64,000 bases of DNA from Macrostomum hystrix (taxonomy: Eukaryota > Platyhelminthes > Macrostomidae). The notes under the pieces are model-generated. The model searched no databases and was not told the origin of the DNA. It saw nothing but the letters and a program-made list of their open reading frames with translations. Positions 43,594 through 58,100 of the stretch are shown here, piece after piece; position 1 is the first letter of the stretch; the number at the start of each line of letters is the position of its first letter. Location: assembly GCA_950097015.1 (NCBI GenBank), contig CATNEN010000034.1:5784501-5848500 (forward strand), in the 5' to 3' direction. Made by a program: the position numbers and the translations under genes.

Positions 43594-45756
43594 TCAATTG
43601 AAGCCGCTCTGCATCATTCCTCGCCTTCGCCTGTCCTGCATTAGCGCGGTTCGCCCAATGAGTTGGTGCATACTGTTAGTAGCTTGAATGAGTGTGCCCA
43701 GCAGGGCTGTGAGTTGCACATCGTTGCACTGGCGATAGAAGGCCCTATAAAATTCCGGACCGCCGCAGACCGGCAGCTGATCGGCTAGGCGGCGCAGATC
43801 GCGCAGCACGGCATGACAGGGCGGCAATCGGCCGGCTGTGACGTCGCGCAGATAGGCCATCAGCAGGCCCAGCCGGCTGTGCAATGCGCGCACTGCGCTG
43901 CGCTGAACCACCAATGCTTCGGTCACCTTTTACGAGTGAAGCAAAAAACACCATATTCGATTAGAATAATGCAAACTACTCTACTGGCAGTAGAAATACA
44001 CGATTTTTTCATCGCGATTGTACCTTGGTCCCGCCGCTGCCAGATATATCCCTAGACACGTGATCAACTCCGATTCTTTCAGCCTCCTCAGTAGCCAGAA
44101 TGTAGGTCAGTGGGATAAATAGGCACTTCGGCGAACCATTAACCAGTTCAAGTACCGATTCAAATAGGCGAACAGGAAGGGACTCCGATGTGCCAGCCGC
44201 CGATCCCGGCAGCAGGCGGAGTAGGACGGGCATCAGGGGCGAGTCAGACATCACTAGGTCGCATACCTGCTTGTGCAGCGCAGCCTCCGTGTCTGTCACC
44301 TGCAGCAATCGATTAGGGATCAATTGTAAAAGAAGAAATGTTCTGGATAAAGTTCATGATGGCAAGAAATGTTCTGGATGAAGTTCATGATGGGAAGAAA
44401 TGTTCTGGATGAAGTTCATGATGGGAAGAAATGTTCAGGGTGAAGTTCATGATGGGAAGAAATGTTCTGGATGAAGTTCATGATGGGAAGAAATGTTCAG
44501 GGTGAAGTTCATGATGGGAAGAAATGTTCAGGGTGAAGTTTATGATAGGAAGAAATGTTCAGGGTGAAGTTCATGATGGGAAAAAATGTTCTGGGTGAAG
44601 TTTATGATAGGAAGAAATGATCAGGGATGAAGTTCATGATGGGAAGAAATGTTCAGGGTGAAGTTCATGATGGGAAGAAATGTTCTGGATGAAGTTCATG
44701 ATGGGAAGAAATGTTCAGGGTGAAGTTCATGATGGGAAGAAATGTTCAGGGTGAAGTTTATGATAGGAAGAAATGTTCAGGGTGAAGTTCATGATGGGAA
44801 AAAATGTTCTGGGTGAAGTTTATGATAGGAAGAAATGATCAGGGATGAAGTTCATGATGGGAAGAAATGATCAGGGATGAAGTTCATGATGGAATAAATA
44901 ATCAGGGATGAAGTTCATGATGGGAATAAATAATCAGGGATGAAGTTTATGATGGGAATAAATAGTCAGGGATGAAGTTCATGATGGGAATAAATAATCA
45001 GGGATGAAGTTCATGATGGGAATAAATAATCAGGGATGAAGTTCATGATGGGAAGAAATGATCAGGGATGAAGTTTATGATGGGAAGAAATGATCAGGGA
45101 TGAAGTTTATGATGGGAAGAAATGATCAGGGATGAAGTTCATGATGGGAAGAAATGTTCAGGATTAAGTTCACAATGTGAAGAAATGTTCAGGATTAAGT
45201 TCACAATGTGAAGAAATGTTTAGGATTAAGTTTAGGATCGCGAAAAAATGTTTGTGGTAGAGTTTAGGCTGGGGAGATATGCTTAAGGTGGGATTTGAGT
45301 GGGAGGAAACGAATAAATTTATTTTCTCCAACGTACCTCATCAGGCAAGTCGCAGCAGTAATACCAGCCGACAACACTAAGACTGGGGTAAACTTCGCGA
45401 TACTGAGCTAGGCGAGTCTGGAAGAAGCCAACATCAATAGTGTCCGCAAGCGAAGCTGGTGACGCGCCGGCCGACTGCGGAAAATAGGGCGCCAATTCAA
45501 AACAGTTGCAGATTTCAACCAGCCGACCCTCCTGCTTGCCGAGAAGGGCGCCCAGTACGCGTGTGTGATTGAACTGCAGACGGCAGCGAGTCCAATGATC
45601 CGAGATTGTCAGCAGCACCAGAGGATGCAGGGCGGCGTTAACAGATGGTTGGACGCCAGCTGGAGCCATGTGACCGGAGCCTGAGGCGACAGTCGCGACA
45701 ACAGCCGGGTCGCCGCTAGTCAAAGGCACAGCTGCAGCTGACAAATCCACTTCCAT
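43594..45756 (-). CDS. COPS6: COP9 signalosome subunit 6, complete (3 exons)
   Basis: Exons 45337-45756, 44024-44299 and 43594-43926, all phase 0, give 342 residues (about 327 in mammals). The MPN domain is recognisable by ALHPLVLLTISDHWTRCRLQ, LGALLGKQEGRLVEICNCFE, VVGWYYCCDLPDE and PLTYILATEEAERIGVDHVS; the C-terminal part has FYRQCNDVQLTALLGTLIQA. CSN6 is the catalytically inactive MPN partner of CSN5 in the complex that removes NEDD8 from cullins, and the active-site JAMM motif is absent here, as the family predicts. The ATG at 45756 is followed by an acidic MEVD start as in other CSN6 proteins. It lies 417 bp downstream of the zinc-finger gene stop on the same strand. Confidence 0.95.
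44335..45235. repeat. 31-bp array in COPS6 intron 1
   Basis: About 28 copies of a 31-bp unit containing GGGTGAAGTTCATGATGGGA, with GATCAGGGAT and AATAAATAATCAGGG variants to the right. A block of about 180 bp is repeated (about 44480-44630 and 44720-44850). Confidence 0.95.
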
Positions 45757-46172
45757 GATGAATTTTGATTAGTTTATTAATTTACTACTATAAGTATTAT
45801 TGTAGATTTGCGAGCTGCCGAATTCGAATTTGAACTGAAAAAAAGGAACGGTTTATTTACCTTCGAGATCAATACTCAGCCGATATGTATAGAAAATGGT
45901 GTAATTCAGATTATACATATACTACAATTAAAACTGTCTCGAAAAATAATTGAACAATACAAGCAGGAATTTTATTCCATACAGCACAATAAATAAAATT
46001 CGAATAATTAGCTATTATAATTTATAATTCATTTGTACAAGCCAACAAGGATAGAAAACAGATAAAATTACGAGTATGACGAGCAACAAAAACTAGAAAA
46101 TAATTAACTTTACTGAAAGCATAGCAAAACGAATTGTTACAAAAGACAGCATTAAAAAACAGGCCCTAACGA

Positions 46173-49100
46173 TCACTGAGTGGCCGCCTCGCTTCTATGC
46201 AGCATCCGCATGTGCCTGACCAGATTGCCGCGCTGGGAGAATCTCAGATTGCACACTTTGCACACGTGCGGCCTGGGCCTATCGGAGTGCAGCAGCGTGT
46301 GTGTGGCCAGCGAGGAGCGCTGGGTGAAGCGGGCGCCGCAGGTCAGACAAACGTGGCCTTCGCTGCGCGAGTGCGACTCCTCGTGTCGGCGAAGATGCGA
46401 CAGGCAGCTGAAGACGCGATCGCAGGGCTGGCACTTGTGCAGAGGCTGCGGCTTAGTTGGCCCACCGCCAACCGCGACAGCGGCTGCCATTGAAGCGGCC
46501 GCGTTAGCCGCAGCCAAGGAGGCCGCGTCGGCTGAGCAGGCGTGGGTAGTGAAGGCCGTGGAGCTGTTGAAGAACTGCATGCACTGGTCGCAACGATAGC
46601 TGCTCTTAAAGCCAGCGGCTGACACGGCGGCGGCTGCGGCCGAGGCGGAGGCGGAGCTAGCTGATGGGGCTGCGTCGGGCAGGCGTCGATAATTTCGCCC
46701 CGGCCGCCGATTCACCCCACTCGCGCCAATAGCCAACGTGGTTGCTGCTGACGTATTGGAAGGCTGCTGCTGTTGCTGTTGTTGTTGCGACTGCGAGGGT
46801 CCAGGCTCGCCGCTAAGCTCCTTTAACAGCGACTCGCTGGCGGCTTGACCAACCGGATCAGCCGAGTCAAAGCCAGTACTCGGCCGGGCGTCCAGATGAT
46901 GCTGATCTGCGGGGACGACCACCTTGGCAACGCCGGCGTCATCTCTGCCAGCATCGATGTCGATCTCCAATGCGGAAGCCACATCAACAATGGTAGCCGC
47001 TGTCTGAGCACTGTTAGCTGAAGAGCTGGCCACCATAGGAACAGAGGCGCCAGTGGCAGCAGTTGCCATGCTGTAGCTTTGCAGAAGAAGCGACAAGTCG
47101 CCGTGATCGGTGTCGGCTAGCAGCAGCGTTGTTCCACCGGCGCCGCTGGCGCCAACGGAGCTGACAATGTCGCCGGAGGCAGTAAGCATGTCTGCACTGC
47201 CGAGAATGTAAAACACGTTGCCCGCATCAACGCTTAGAACAGCTAGCTGCTGCTGCTGTTGCTGAAGAGCTTGCTGCTGTTGAAGCTGCTGCTGCTGCTG
47301 CTGCTGTTGAAGCTGCTGCTGCTGCTGTTGAAGCTGCTGCTGCTGTTGCTGTTGAAATATCAGCTGTTGCTGTTGCTGTTGCTGCTTCTTGCGCAGCTGC
47401 TGCTGCCTGTACCGCTGACGCCGCTGCTGCAGCTGCGGATCTCTCTGAGGCGGCTGTCGTTGCCGGTGCTTTGGCTGCCTTGGAATGTCTGCCGCGGCTG
47501 CTTCTGTAGCTGCTGATTTTCCGTTGGCAGCATCAGCCACCGATGCTGATGGTTGATCATTCTCGATTGCTACCGAAGATGAAGCCTGCTGCCTGCCGGC
47601 GTCGGAGCCGACTGGCACTGGCTGGACCCGGGCCGTCTGGGGGTCGCGTCGAAGCAGCAGGCCGTGCGCCTTCAAATAGTGCCGCTTCCTGGCCGACGAG
47701 AAGTGGAAACTTTCCGCGCACAACTGGCAACGATAGGGCCTGGCACCGGCGTGCAGATTCATGTGGACTCGCAGGCTGCTCTTGGAGGCGAAGTAGTTCT
47801 TGCACAGGTGACAAGCGAGAAGCTTCACCTGAGTGTTCATACCGGAATTCGCTTTTTATTAGGACCAACATCTTCATTTATAAAAAAATTTAAATTTCTT
47901 TTACACTCTTCAGTCAGCCCCGCTATGTTCACTTTCACCCTGGAAACCGTTCCATTGATTGTCACTCCTGGAAACCGTTCCCTTGATTGTCACTCCTAGA
48001 AACCGTTCCATTGATTGTCACTCCTGGAAACCGTTCCTTTGATTGTCACTCCTGGAAACCGTTCCGTTAATTGTCACTTCTGGATACCGTTCCATTGATC
48101 GTAACTCCTGGAAACCGTTCCCAGGATTGTCACTCCTGGAAACCGTTCCCTTGATTGTCACACCAGGAAACCGTTCCCTCAATTGTCACTCCTAGAAACC
48201 GTTCCGTTAATTGTCACTTCTGGATACCGTTCCATTGATCGTAACTCCTGGAAACCGTTCTCTTGATTGTCACTCCTGGAAACCGTGCCCTTAATTGTCA
48301 CTCCTGGAAACCGTTCCCTTGATTGTCACTCCTGGAAACCGTTCCTTTGATTGTCACTCCTGGAAACCGTTCCGTTAATTGTCACTTCTGGATACCGTTC
48401 CATTGATCGTAACTCCTGGAAACCGTTCCCAGGACTGTCACTCCTGGAAACCGTTCTCTTGATTGTCACTCCTGGAAACCGTTCCCTTGATTGTCACTCC
48501 TGGAAACCGTTCTCTTGATTGTCACTCCTGGAAACCGTTCCCTTGATTGTCACTCCTGGAAACCGTTCTCTTGATTGTTAATCCTGGAAACCGTGCCCTT
48601 AATTGTCACTCCTGGAAACCGTTCCCTTGATTGTCACTCCTGGAAACCGTTCTCTTGATTGCCAATCCTGGAAACCGTGCCCTTAATTGTCACTCCTGGA
48701 AACCGTTCCCTTGATTGTCAATCCTGAAAACCGTTCCCTTGATTGTCTCTGCTGGAACTGTCTCCTCGAGCTCCCGATAATTTAGGTGCAAATCTCAAAT
48801 TATGACATAGTCATAGACGACCCACCTGCTGGCTATGCAGCCTAGTTACGTGATACTTCAGCGAGCTGTTAGCCGTAAACGTCTTCTGGCAGATGTTGCA
48901 TTTGTAGGGCCTGGCGCCGGTGTGTACTGAGCCATGCCGAAGCAATTCAATTCTGCGAGCAAATCTGGCGCCGCAAATCTTGCAGACCAGACGATCGCTG
49001 GCCGATTCATCGCCGTCGCGACTATCGTCCGAATCGGCGCGTGTGTCGGCGACGCGATTCGCTGCAGAGATTCCGCCGGCTCGCGCAATTTCGGTTAGAT

Positions 49101-52100
49101 TAACGCCAGCGTCGGTGTGACGCAATTTGGCTGCACGGACCAGCATGCGCTGCGACACGGTCATGTCGGTGGTGACAGCGGCCTGAGCCAGGCTGCGGGT
49201 CTCCTCCTCTGGTAGGCGAATCTGATTCCGGCGCTCTCGATCAAACTCTCGACTGCCCAGCTGATAGTTCCTAGCCTGGAGTGGTGAAGCAATAGTGTTG
49301 TCATTTCGGCAGGGATGTGTGAAACGGTATTTACTTTGGTTTTAAGGGATTTTCCATGCTTATTTTCTTTACGAGACTTTGATTTTTCCTGAAGTTTTTC
49401 AGGGCATCTGCACATTAATTGCATTTCACACACTTTCAGAAGATATCTTGTACTTTAAGGATATTTCTGTACTTTCATCGGAACTCTTGTACTTTCAGTG
49501 GAATTCCTGTACTTTCATTTAAGTTTCTGTAATTTCCTTCGAGTTTCTGCACTTTCCTTCGAGTTTCTGCACTTTCCTTCGATTTTCTGTACTTTCCTTC
49601 GAGTTTCTGTACTTTCCTTCGAGTTTCTGCACTTTCCTTCGAGTTTCTGTACTTTCCTTCGAGTTTCTGCACTTTCCTTCGAGTTTCTGTACTTTCCTTC
49701 GAGTTTCTGTACTTTCCTTCGAGTTTCTGCACTTTCCTTCGATTTTCTGTACTTTCCTTCGAGTTTCTGCACTTTCCTTCGAGTTTCTGTACTTTCCTTC
49801 GAGTTTCTGCACTTTCCTTCGATTTTCTGTACTTTCCTTCGAGTTTCTGTACTTTCCTTCGAGTTTCTGTACTTTCCTTCGAGTTTCTGTACTTTCCTTC
49901 GAGTTTCTGTAATTTCCTTGAGTTTCTGTTCTTTCATTCAAGATTCTGTACTGTCACTGAAATTCCTCTACTTTCATTGCAATTCTTCTACTTTCATTGC
50001 AATTCTTCTACTTTCATTGCAATTCTTCTACTTTCATTGCAATTCCTGTAATTTCATTGCAACTCCTGTACTTTCATTGCAATTCTTCTACTTTCATTGC
50101 AATTCCTGTAATTTCATTGCAACTCCTGTACTTTCATTGCAATTCTTCTACTTTCATTGCAATTCCTGTACTTTCATTGCAATTCCTGTACTTTCATTGC
50201 AATTCCTGTACTTTCATTGCAATTCCTGTACTTTCATTGCAATTCTTCTACTTTCATTGCAATTCCTGTACTTTCATTGCAATTCCTGTACTTTCATTGC
50301 AATTCCTGTACTTTCATTGCAATTCCTGTACTTTCATTGCAATTCCTGTACTTTCATTGCAATTCCTGTACTTTCATTGCAATTCCTGTACTTTCATTGC
50401 AATTCTTCTACTTTCATTGCAATTCCTGTACCTCTATGGAGATTTCTGTCACGTTACTGAATGTCACTGGAATTTAAGAAAAAGCTAGAAAATTTTTTTT
50501 CGCTACCATGAGGAACTCCTGCAGGCTAGGAAAGAGCCTATTGAACAGTAACTATAAATGTATTAGCAGCCCATCCTAACCTGTTTCAAATCCACAAGCA
50601 GGCTCTCTCGCTCGGAGCGCAGCTCGCCAATATGCAATTGCAGATGCTTGATACTGTGAAAATCCCTCTCGCAATGATTGCATCGGAAATGTCGCCTATC
50701 ATTGTGCCTCACAGTGGTGTGGACAGCCAGGGCGCTCTGACTATTGAATGCCTGGCCGCAGTCGTGACACTGCTTGGGCTTAGTCGGATCGTGGCCCAGG
50801 CTGTGATTCTTCAAGGCTAGCTCAGATTGGAACGCCTTGCCGCACTGCCGACAGGCCGGCCGTTCCTGGTGATGCTCCGTGCGCACGTGCAGCTGCAGCT
50901 GTTTGGCCTTGTAGAAACTGCGCTGACACTTTGCGCAGCCGTAGTAGGCGTCCAGGCTTATCTGCGCAGCGTAAACAAATTATAAGATATGAATGCAACC
51001 TACTACTTATAGTAGAAAACTGGAAAGTAACTCTAATAGAAGCGAAGCTTGCTTTCGCTTTGTTTCGCTACTAAAACTTTAGATCTTGTCTTCTTACGCG
51101 GGGAGCAGGGTGTAAAAAACCCTGTGTTTTACCCCAAACTTAATAACAACAACAACAACTTACGCGGAGGTTAGATACACTAGGGCCTAGTTATGCAAAA
51201 ACACCGTCAGGCTCTTATGTGGCCTGTATATAAGTTATATACCCAATCAAGTCTCACCCCCTTAGAGTGTAGTGACTACTCACACACACTACTAGTAACA
51301 AGTATAAAATACCAAAACCTAATTACAATAAACATGCAAACGAATTTCAATTTCACTTTGTGAACACCTCTACTGCTGCTTTAGGGACTTAACTTCAATG
51401 TTTTAGTTTTAATTGCTTGCTCTAATAAATAAAATAAGGTGCAAGAGCGAAAGCTGACGCACGGGTCCAGCATCCCGGATAGGACTAACTTCTACAATGA
51501 ATTCTCTCTAATCAATATTCTACTATCTATCTACCAATTTAAAATATAATAATAATAAAATTAAGTATATATTCTAGGCTCGTACTATCAAACTTTTAAA
51601 AGCAAACTTTCACAATATCATTATTTTAGTCATCTCAAAGAAAATACATATTTTTCTCATATTTAGAATTTGTCCAACCTACCATATCATCTCCCTTAGG
51701 GATGGGATATTGGTTAACCGTAGCCGTTCCATCGCTAGCATAGAGAGCCTCGGTTAGTTGTGGAAAATCTGTAGACAATACGCTAGACAATTGAGCATTG
51801 AGATCGTGCATCGAGTCCGTAACAACCCCGGTGGGATTAGATAGGCGATTCAAGGTTGCAGCCCTGCCACTAGCGGCAATGGTTAAAGTCTGCTGTAAAA
51901 TTCCAGCGCCGGATGTTCCGGGCATTGACGCCGAGACATGCGACGAAGTCGGAGCCGGGGGCGGCGGCGGAGCTGCGGTGCTGTCCAAGCTCGGATCTAG
52001 ATGAGCGGGCACTACAGCGTCGAGACTGTCCATGCCTGAAAAGCAAACAAATAATTAACAGTAAGAAGACCTCGTCGTTATTCCAATTAAAAAATTCCTC

Positions 52101-55100
52101 ATGGAACCATGTCGGCTCCAAAAACTATGCCAATCAGTCGCAGGGACCTTTGTTCTCAGCATCCTAGTCACCAGGATTCCCTTCATCACAATCTGGACCA
52201 TCGGCGGCGACTGTCGGGACCTTCAACAAAAGCACCCGATCAGCATCTCAAAGACAGCTGCATGCAGTCGTCAGTTTCTTCAGTCAGGAGAGATGATCAG
52301 TAAATTAAATTGACGATGGCGACCTTCTAAGCTGACCTGAAAACATACAGACAGACTTCGGGACATTCAATGGAGTGCCGACGCGCAGCCCTGACGAGCT
52401 GGCACCCCCAACAACGTCCTCTTGCGATCAAGGCTCTACAGCAGGCATGTCTGCATATTATTTAATGCTGTATTATCTTTCGTGTCATGCTGTAATATGA
52501 AGCTAATAAAGAATATAAAAATTAATTTTCGAAATGTCATTTGAGAGGTCGAGAGTTCGAATTTCTGCTAGTGGAACCCTCCCAGTCTATGGACTGAACA
52601 GTTGTAACCACATAAAAAAGTCCGTACCATTCAGACAGGTATTTAACAATCGATCAATTTCGGGCTGATCAATAACAGAAGCCGAGCCGTGTAGATTGGA
52701 TAAAAATGACACATCCGTAGGGCACAGGCTGGTTAGCGCGTCCTGCATCAGGTCGTCTGTGGGCAGCACCGGCTGGGGCGCCTGCGGCGGATCCGGCACC
52801 AGCGCCAGGGCGTAGCTGGTGCGGGGCACCGGGTCGCCGCGACGCGTGTGCGCAATGGAATGCCGCTTGCATTTGGTGCGCGTGCGAAAGCCCTGCGCAT
52901 CGTGTAGAATAGGATTTTATATGGCCTTGTAATAATATTGTGGAAGTATACAGTAGACCCGCAGCCAGCGATGAGGCAATACTGGCCATTCCGCTGACTC
53001 CTGAGCACACACGCAACCACAGATACGTACACAGGCACACACTCACACAGGGTTGTACAATTTACACTGACCTACTCATTGTCAGGCAGTGCTCACTATT
53101 ACAATGCCTTGGAGGTTGGCCCTAAAGAGGGGTCGGTGGCAGAGCGGTCAACGCGTTTGCCTCTCGCACCACGGTCACTAAGTTCGATTCCGCGGCGATT
53201 CCGCGGCGAGGCCACATTCATTTGGTGTGCAATTTACGCCCTTGAGGGGCAACAGTGAAATGTAGTGTACACTGCCTGACGATGAGAAAGTCAAGGCAGA
53301 TGTACACACCTGAATCGAGAATCAGAATCGAGTTCAGGCAACTTGGTGCGGGAAATAAACCCGGTTACCCCTTTGCCACACCACCATAACGCCTTGCTGT
53401 GTTTTAGTTCAGTTCCATTCCATTCCTTTCTATTCCAACTGCAATTAGTAGAAAAGGTTGACTACTGCTTAATTGGCAAAGGAGGTCAGAAGTTCGAATC
53501 TGTGAAAAATTCGAAAAATTGCCGAAAGAGAAGCGAGACTTTAGTCTGTTTAACAAGGATTAGACGGGGTAGAGATTAGAATTTGTTTCTCCCCACCCCT
53601 AGTCCGCTGATCATTGCAACAAACCTTGTGGCAGACATTGCAGAAGAAGCTAACACCATCGCCATGCCAATTGTCAATGTGCCGATTAAGATTGCTGCGA
53701 CTCTTAAACGACAGACTCGGGCAGCGGTCGCAGGTAAATGGTCGTTGGCCATCGTGCACTGTTCGTATGTGCTGCTGCAGTACATTAGCTGTACTATAAC
53801 AGCGTTGGCACATTGGACAAAAGTGTGGCCTCAGATTGCAATGACTCATCACGTGACGCTGCAGGTGGCCTTTCTTTTTAAAGATTTTGCCGCACTGATC
53901 GCACCGATGCGGCCGGCTGGGATCCGGAGCATCGGCCACCACGCCAAGACTGCGGGCTGGCGCTGAGGGTACCAGGACGCGTTGAAAATTAGCATCGTAG
54001 ACAATCTCCAAGGGTTCCAGAGCTGGAGCCGGGTCTAACTGTGGCTCCAGCACTCTTGAAACTGTTCGCAGATCCCTAGCCGGATGAGTGCGCAGGTGAT
54101 ATTTCAGATTGCTTTTAGTGATGAAACGGTGAAAGCAGTACTCGCAACTGTACGGATAGATTTCTTCGTGTCGTCGCATGTGTACCTGCGAGGTGAGGGT
54201 CGAATTTAGACAGAACTTGATTTGCCATTTTTTACTTACAGTTTGAGAGCAAAAGAAATGTGAATGACGCACTGTTGATCAGGTTGGTTACCGGCGAACT
54301 TATAGTTAGGAATAGTACATTAGTACTTAATAAAAGTCCACCGGCCGTAAACTGATCAGTTTTTGTTATTTTGTTTCTCCCCATATTAACAGCGCTTTTG
54401 CTGTTTGTCTGTTAAATACGACAGCCGAAACCATAATTAATGACATCGAACTTGACTTGGAGAGATTAAACTACTTGAAGTAGTAAAATTCAATAATATT
54501 CTATATGTCGGAGCCATCTAATTGCATACAGTACAACATGTAGATCAGGTTGGTTACCAATGAACTTATCGATAATTAGTACGCATGTACTTTTATAAAA
54601 GTCCATCGGCCGTAAGCTGAGCAGAATATTGTTTCTCCCTTTACAGCAGCATTATGCCGTTTGTCTGTTCAATACGAAATCAGAGACAAAATTGATGACA
54701 TCGCATTCGACAAAAGAGAGATGTACCACTTGCAGCTAGTAGTAGCTAAACTCATTTACTTGTACGTAGGACGAAATCAAAATACAGTGCAACATGTTGA
54801 TCAGGTTGGTTACCAATGAACTTATCGATAAAAAGTACGCGTGTACTTTTATAAGTCCATCGGCCGTAAGCTGACCAGTATATTTACACTGTCTCTCCAA
54901 TTTCAATCAGCACTTTGCTGTTGACTGCTTAATTCGATGTCAGAAACAAAAGTGGACAACATCGACTAAGACAAAAGGAGATGTATAAGTTAAGAAAATA
55001 ATATTAAATAAAACGTAGCGAAATAGAATATGTAGTTCAGGTTGGTTACCAGTGACATTATCAAAAAAAGAAAAGTACGCCTGTACTTTTATAGAAGTCC

Positions 55101-58100
55101 ACCGGCCGTAAGCTGAACAGCTTTTTACTACTGTTTCTCCCATTTAAATAGCATGCCGCTATCGAAAGTTAAATTCGATGCCCGAAAAACATGGTAAATA
55201 ACATCGAATTAGACAAAGGGAGACGGATGACCTATTCAAGTCAATTTCGTTTTCTGTAACTTACATCTGAACTTTGAATTTCGCAAAGTACATTGTGCTT
55301 TAAAAATGAAAGCTGCATTTTGTTCGTTTAGTTGTAAGCATTGAGTAATAAGACCAGGACGACAATGACATTTAATTGGACAGTGCTAGATTACTAGAAT
55401 ATAATAGTGTGTTCAGCAGCTTTTCTGTTAAAAGAAAATCGATCATCCATACTTAGATTTCAGTATATTGACACAGCGCTTTGGAACTTTAGCTCTATAA
55501 CTCCAACACAAAAGTTTTATTGGCAAATAGAAAGCTGTGCCCATTAAGCCACGATATTCAGTTTAATTTAGTTGTGTTCTATTAGCAAAATTGTAGAAAT
55601 TATCCCAATTTCGATTTATTGATCTAAAAAGACAGCGTTATTGTTGAACAGATGGATGTCCGGCGCACTCATCAGCTGGGAGCAGCAGAGTGTGCCGGCC
55701 AGTAATTCTGCCCATCCTTTGACGGAACAATCTATCTCCCACTTTTGTGTAACTCAGCCATGCGTTTTGAGACAGCCATTTATAGTATAATGATTATCTG
55801 TCAAACGAGGCTTTAGGAGATTAAGCTACGAGTAAAATTAAACAGTAATTACGTGTAAACACCACACTCCCAGGCACGAAAGCAGACAGAAGTTTAAGAA
55901 AAGCAATAAATAAAACGCTTGATAATAAAACTACTTATTTAAGTATTTTGACAAATAAGACAAACTTCAATGATCGCTTCAACTGAGCGCTTCAATGATC
56001 GATTCTAGCAGCTATTGTTGTTCAGTGAAGTGTGCTCAGTGAAGCAATCTTTAAGATAAGATTTAGGAATCTGCAAATTCAGAAATTTTCTATCGGACAG
56101 ATGGATTTCCGGCGCACTCATCAGCTGGGAGCAGCAGAGTGTGCCAGGCCAGTAATTCTGTCCATCCTTTGACGGAACTATCTATCTCCCACTTTTGTGT
56201 ATTTACGTCGAGCGTTACGACACAGTGATATAAACGTTTCTAGTTTCAATGTCAAACGCGACTGTGAGAGACACTCAAACAACTTGAGTTAAATCGATTT
56301 AAAATGTAAATTTGAAGCTCTGCTCGCACCGTCAAGTTTTAGACTAATTAAATGTTAAATAGCACTGCAAAAAAGTGTGCTAAGCAGAACTGATTCTAAT
56401 CACACTAGATTATTATGACGAAACAATGCAGCTCCGTACGTGTGTTGGTATTGTGGCGAAATCCGAGTCATAGATACAAAAAATGCGCTTCGATGGCTTC
56501 TGTGAGACTCTGTTTAGTTATTTCTTTTTACTTTTCGAATTCAATATTCACAACCTTGTTGAGCAGCGACAATTATTAAAAAGTAACTATTCATAATACA
56601 AATTCTTGTCGCGATGCGTTTGCAATAGTAAAAATATTAAGCAGGCACTGCAGCAGCAATTGCACGGGCGCGGCACATCTGAAGGCAGCGTACAGCTGTT
56701 CAGTCCATGGACTGAAAGGACGCCGCACCCACTCTCAATTATCCCAGCTGATGCTGGTACCAACAGCTAGTCGTCTCGCTAAAGGACACAAATTGTTGCA
56801 GTGGAGTCGGTAATCGAACCCTCGACCTTTAAGTTGGGAGTCCGACGCCACTAGACTACAACCCCTACTTGCGCAATACAAGTAGGCTAATAGTCACCCT
56901 TATTTAATAGGTATTAGCAGCTTTTCATGTTGGACAGATGGATTTCCGGCGCACTCATCAGCTGGGAGCAGCAGAGTGTGCCGGCCAGTAATTCTGCCCC
57001 ATCCTTTGATGGAACTATCTATCTCCCACTTGTGTAACTCAGCCATGCGTTTTGAGACAGCCATTTATAGTATAATGATTATCTGTCAAACGAGGCTTTA
57101 GGAGATTAAGCTACGAGTAAAATTAAACAGTAATTACGTGTAAACACCACACTCCCAGGCACGAAAGCAGACAGAAGTTTAAGAAAAGCAATAAATAAAA
57201 CGCTTGATAATAAAACTACTTATTTAAGTCTTTTGACAAATAAGACAAACTTCAATGATCGCTTCAATGATCGCTTCAATGAGCGCTTCAATGATCGATT
57301 CTAGCAGCTATTGTTGTTCAGTGAAGTGTGCTCAGTGAAGCAATCTTTAAGATAAGATTTAGGAATCTGCAAATTCAGAAATTTTCTATCGGACAGATGG
57401 ATTTCCGGCGCACTCATCAGCTGGGAGCAGCAGAGTGTGCCGGCCAGTAATTCTGCCCATCCTTTGACGGAACAATCTATCTCCCACTTGTGTAACTCAG
57501 CCTTGCGTTTTGAGACAGCCATTTATAGTATAATGATTATCTGTCAAACGAGGCTTTAGGAGATTAAGCTACGAGTAAAATTAAACAGTAATTACGTGTA
57601 AACACCACACTCCCAGGCACGAAAGCAGACAGAAGTTTAAGAAAAGCAATAAATAAAACGCTTGATAATAAAACTACTTATTTAAGTCTTTTGACAAATA
57701 AGACAAACTTCAATGATCGCTTCAATGATCGCTTCAATGAGCGCTTCAATGATCGATTCTAGCAGCTATTGTTGTTCAGTGAAGTGTGCTCAGTGAAGCA
57801 ATCTTTAAGATAAGATTTAGGAATCTGCAAATTCAGAAATTTTCTATCGGACAGATGGATTTCCGGCGCACTCATCAGCTGGGAGCAGCAGAGTGTGCCG
57901 GCCAGTAATTCTGCCCATCCTTTGACGGAACTATCTATCTCCCACTTTTGTGTAACTCAGCCATGTGTTTTAAGACAGCCATTTATAGAATAATGATTAT
58001 CTGTCAAACGAGGCTGCGGGAGATTTTATGCTAAGGCCAAACAAATAGTATATTTAGGAGTGCTAATGTGCTACGACTTGCGAAAAATCATGAGGTAAGT

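Noticed and set aside
49498-50460. 320-codon plus-strand frame
   Set aside because: Translation of two 20-bp arrays in an intron of the zinc-finger gene.
54273-55226. Spliced-leader RNA genes in tandem
   Set aside because: A donor-like GTAAGC is present, but no conserved leader exon precedes it and an Sm-type site is not conserved among copies.
55645-58100. Hammerhead ribozyme on the minus strand (CTGATGAG in family B elements)
   Set aside because: The conserved GAAA and cleavage-site partners are not in place, and the octamer is part of the 5' hairpin loop.
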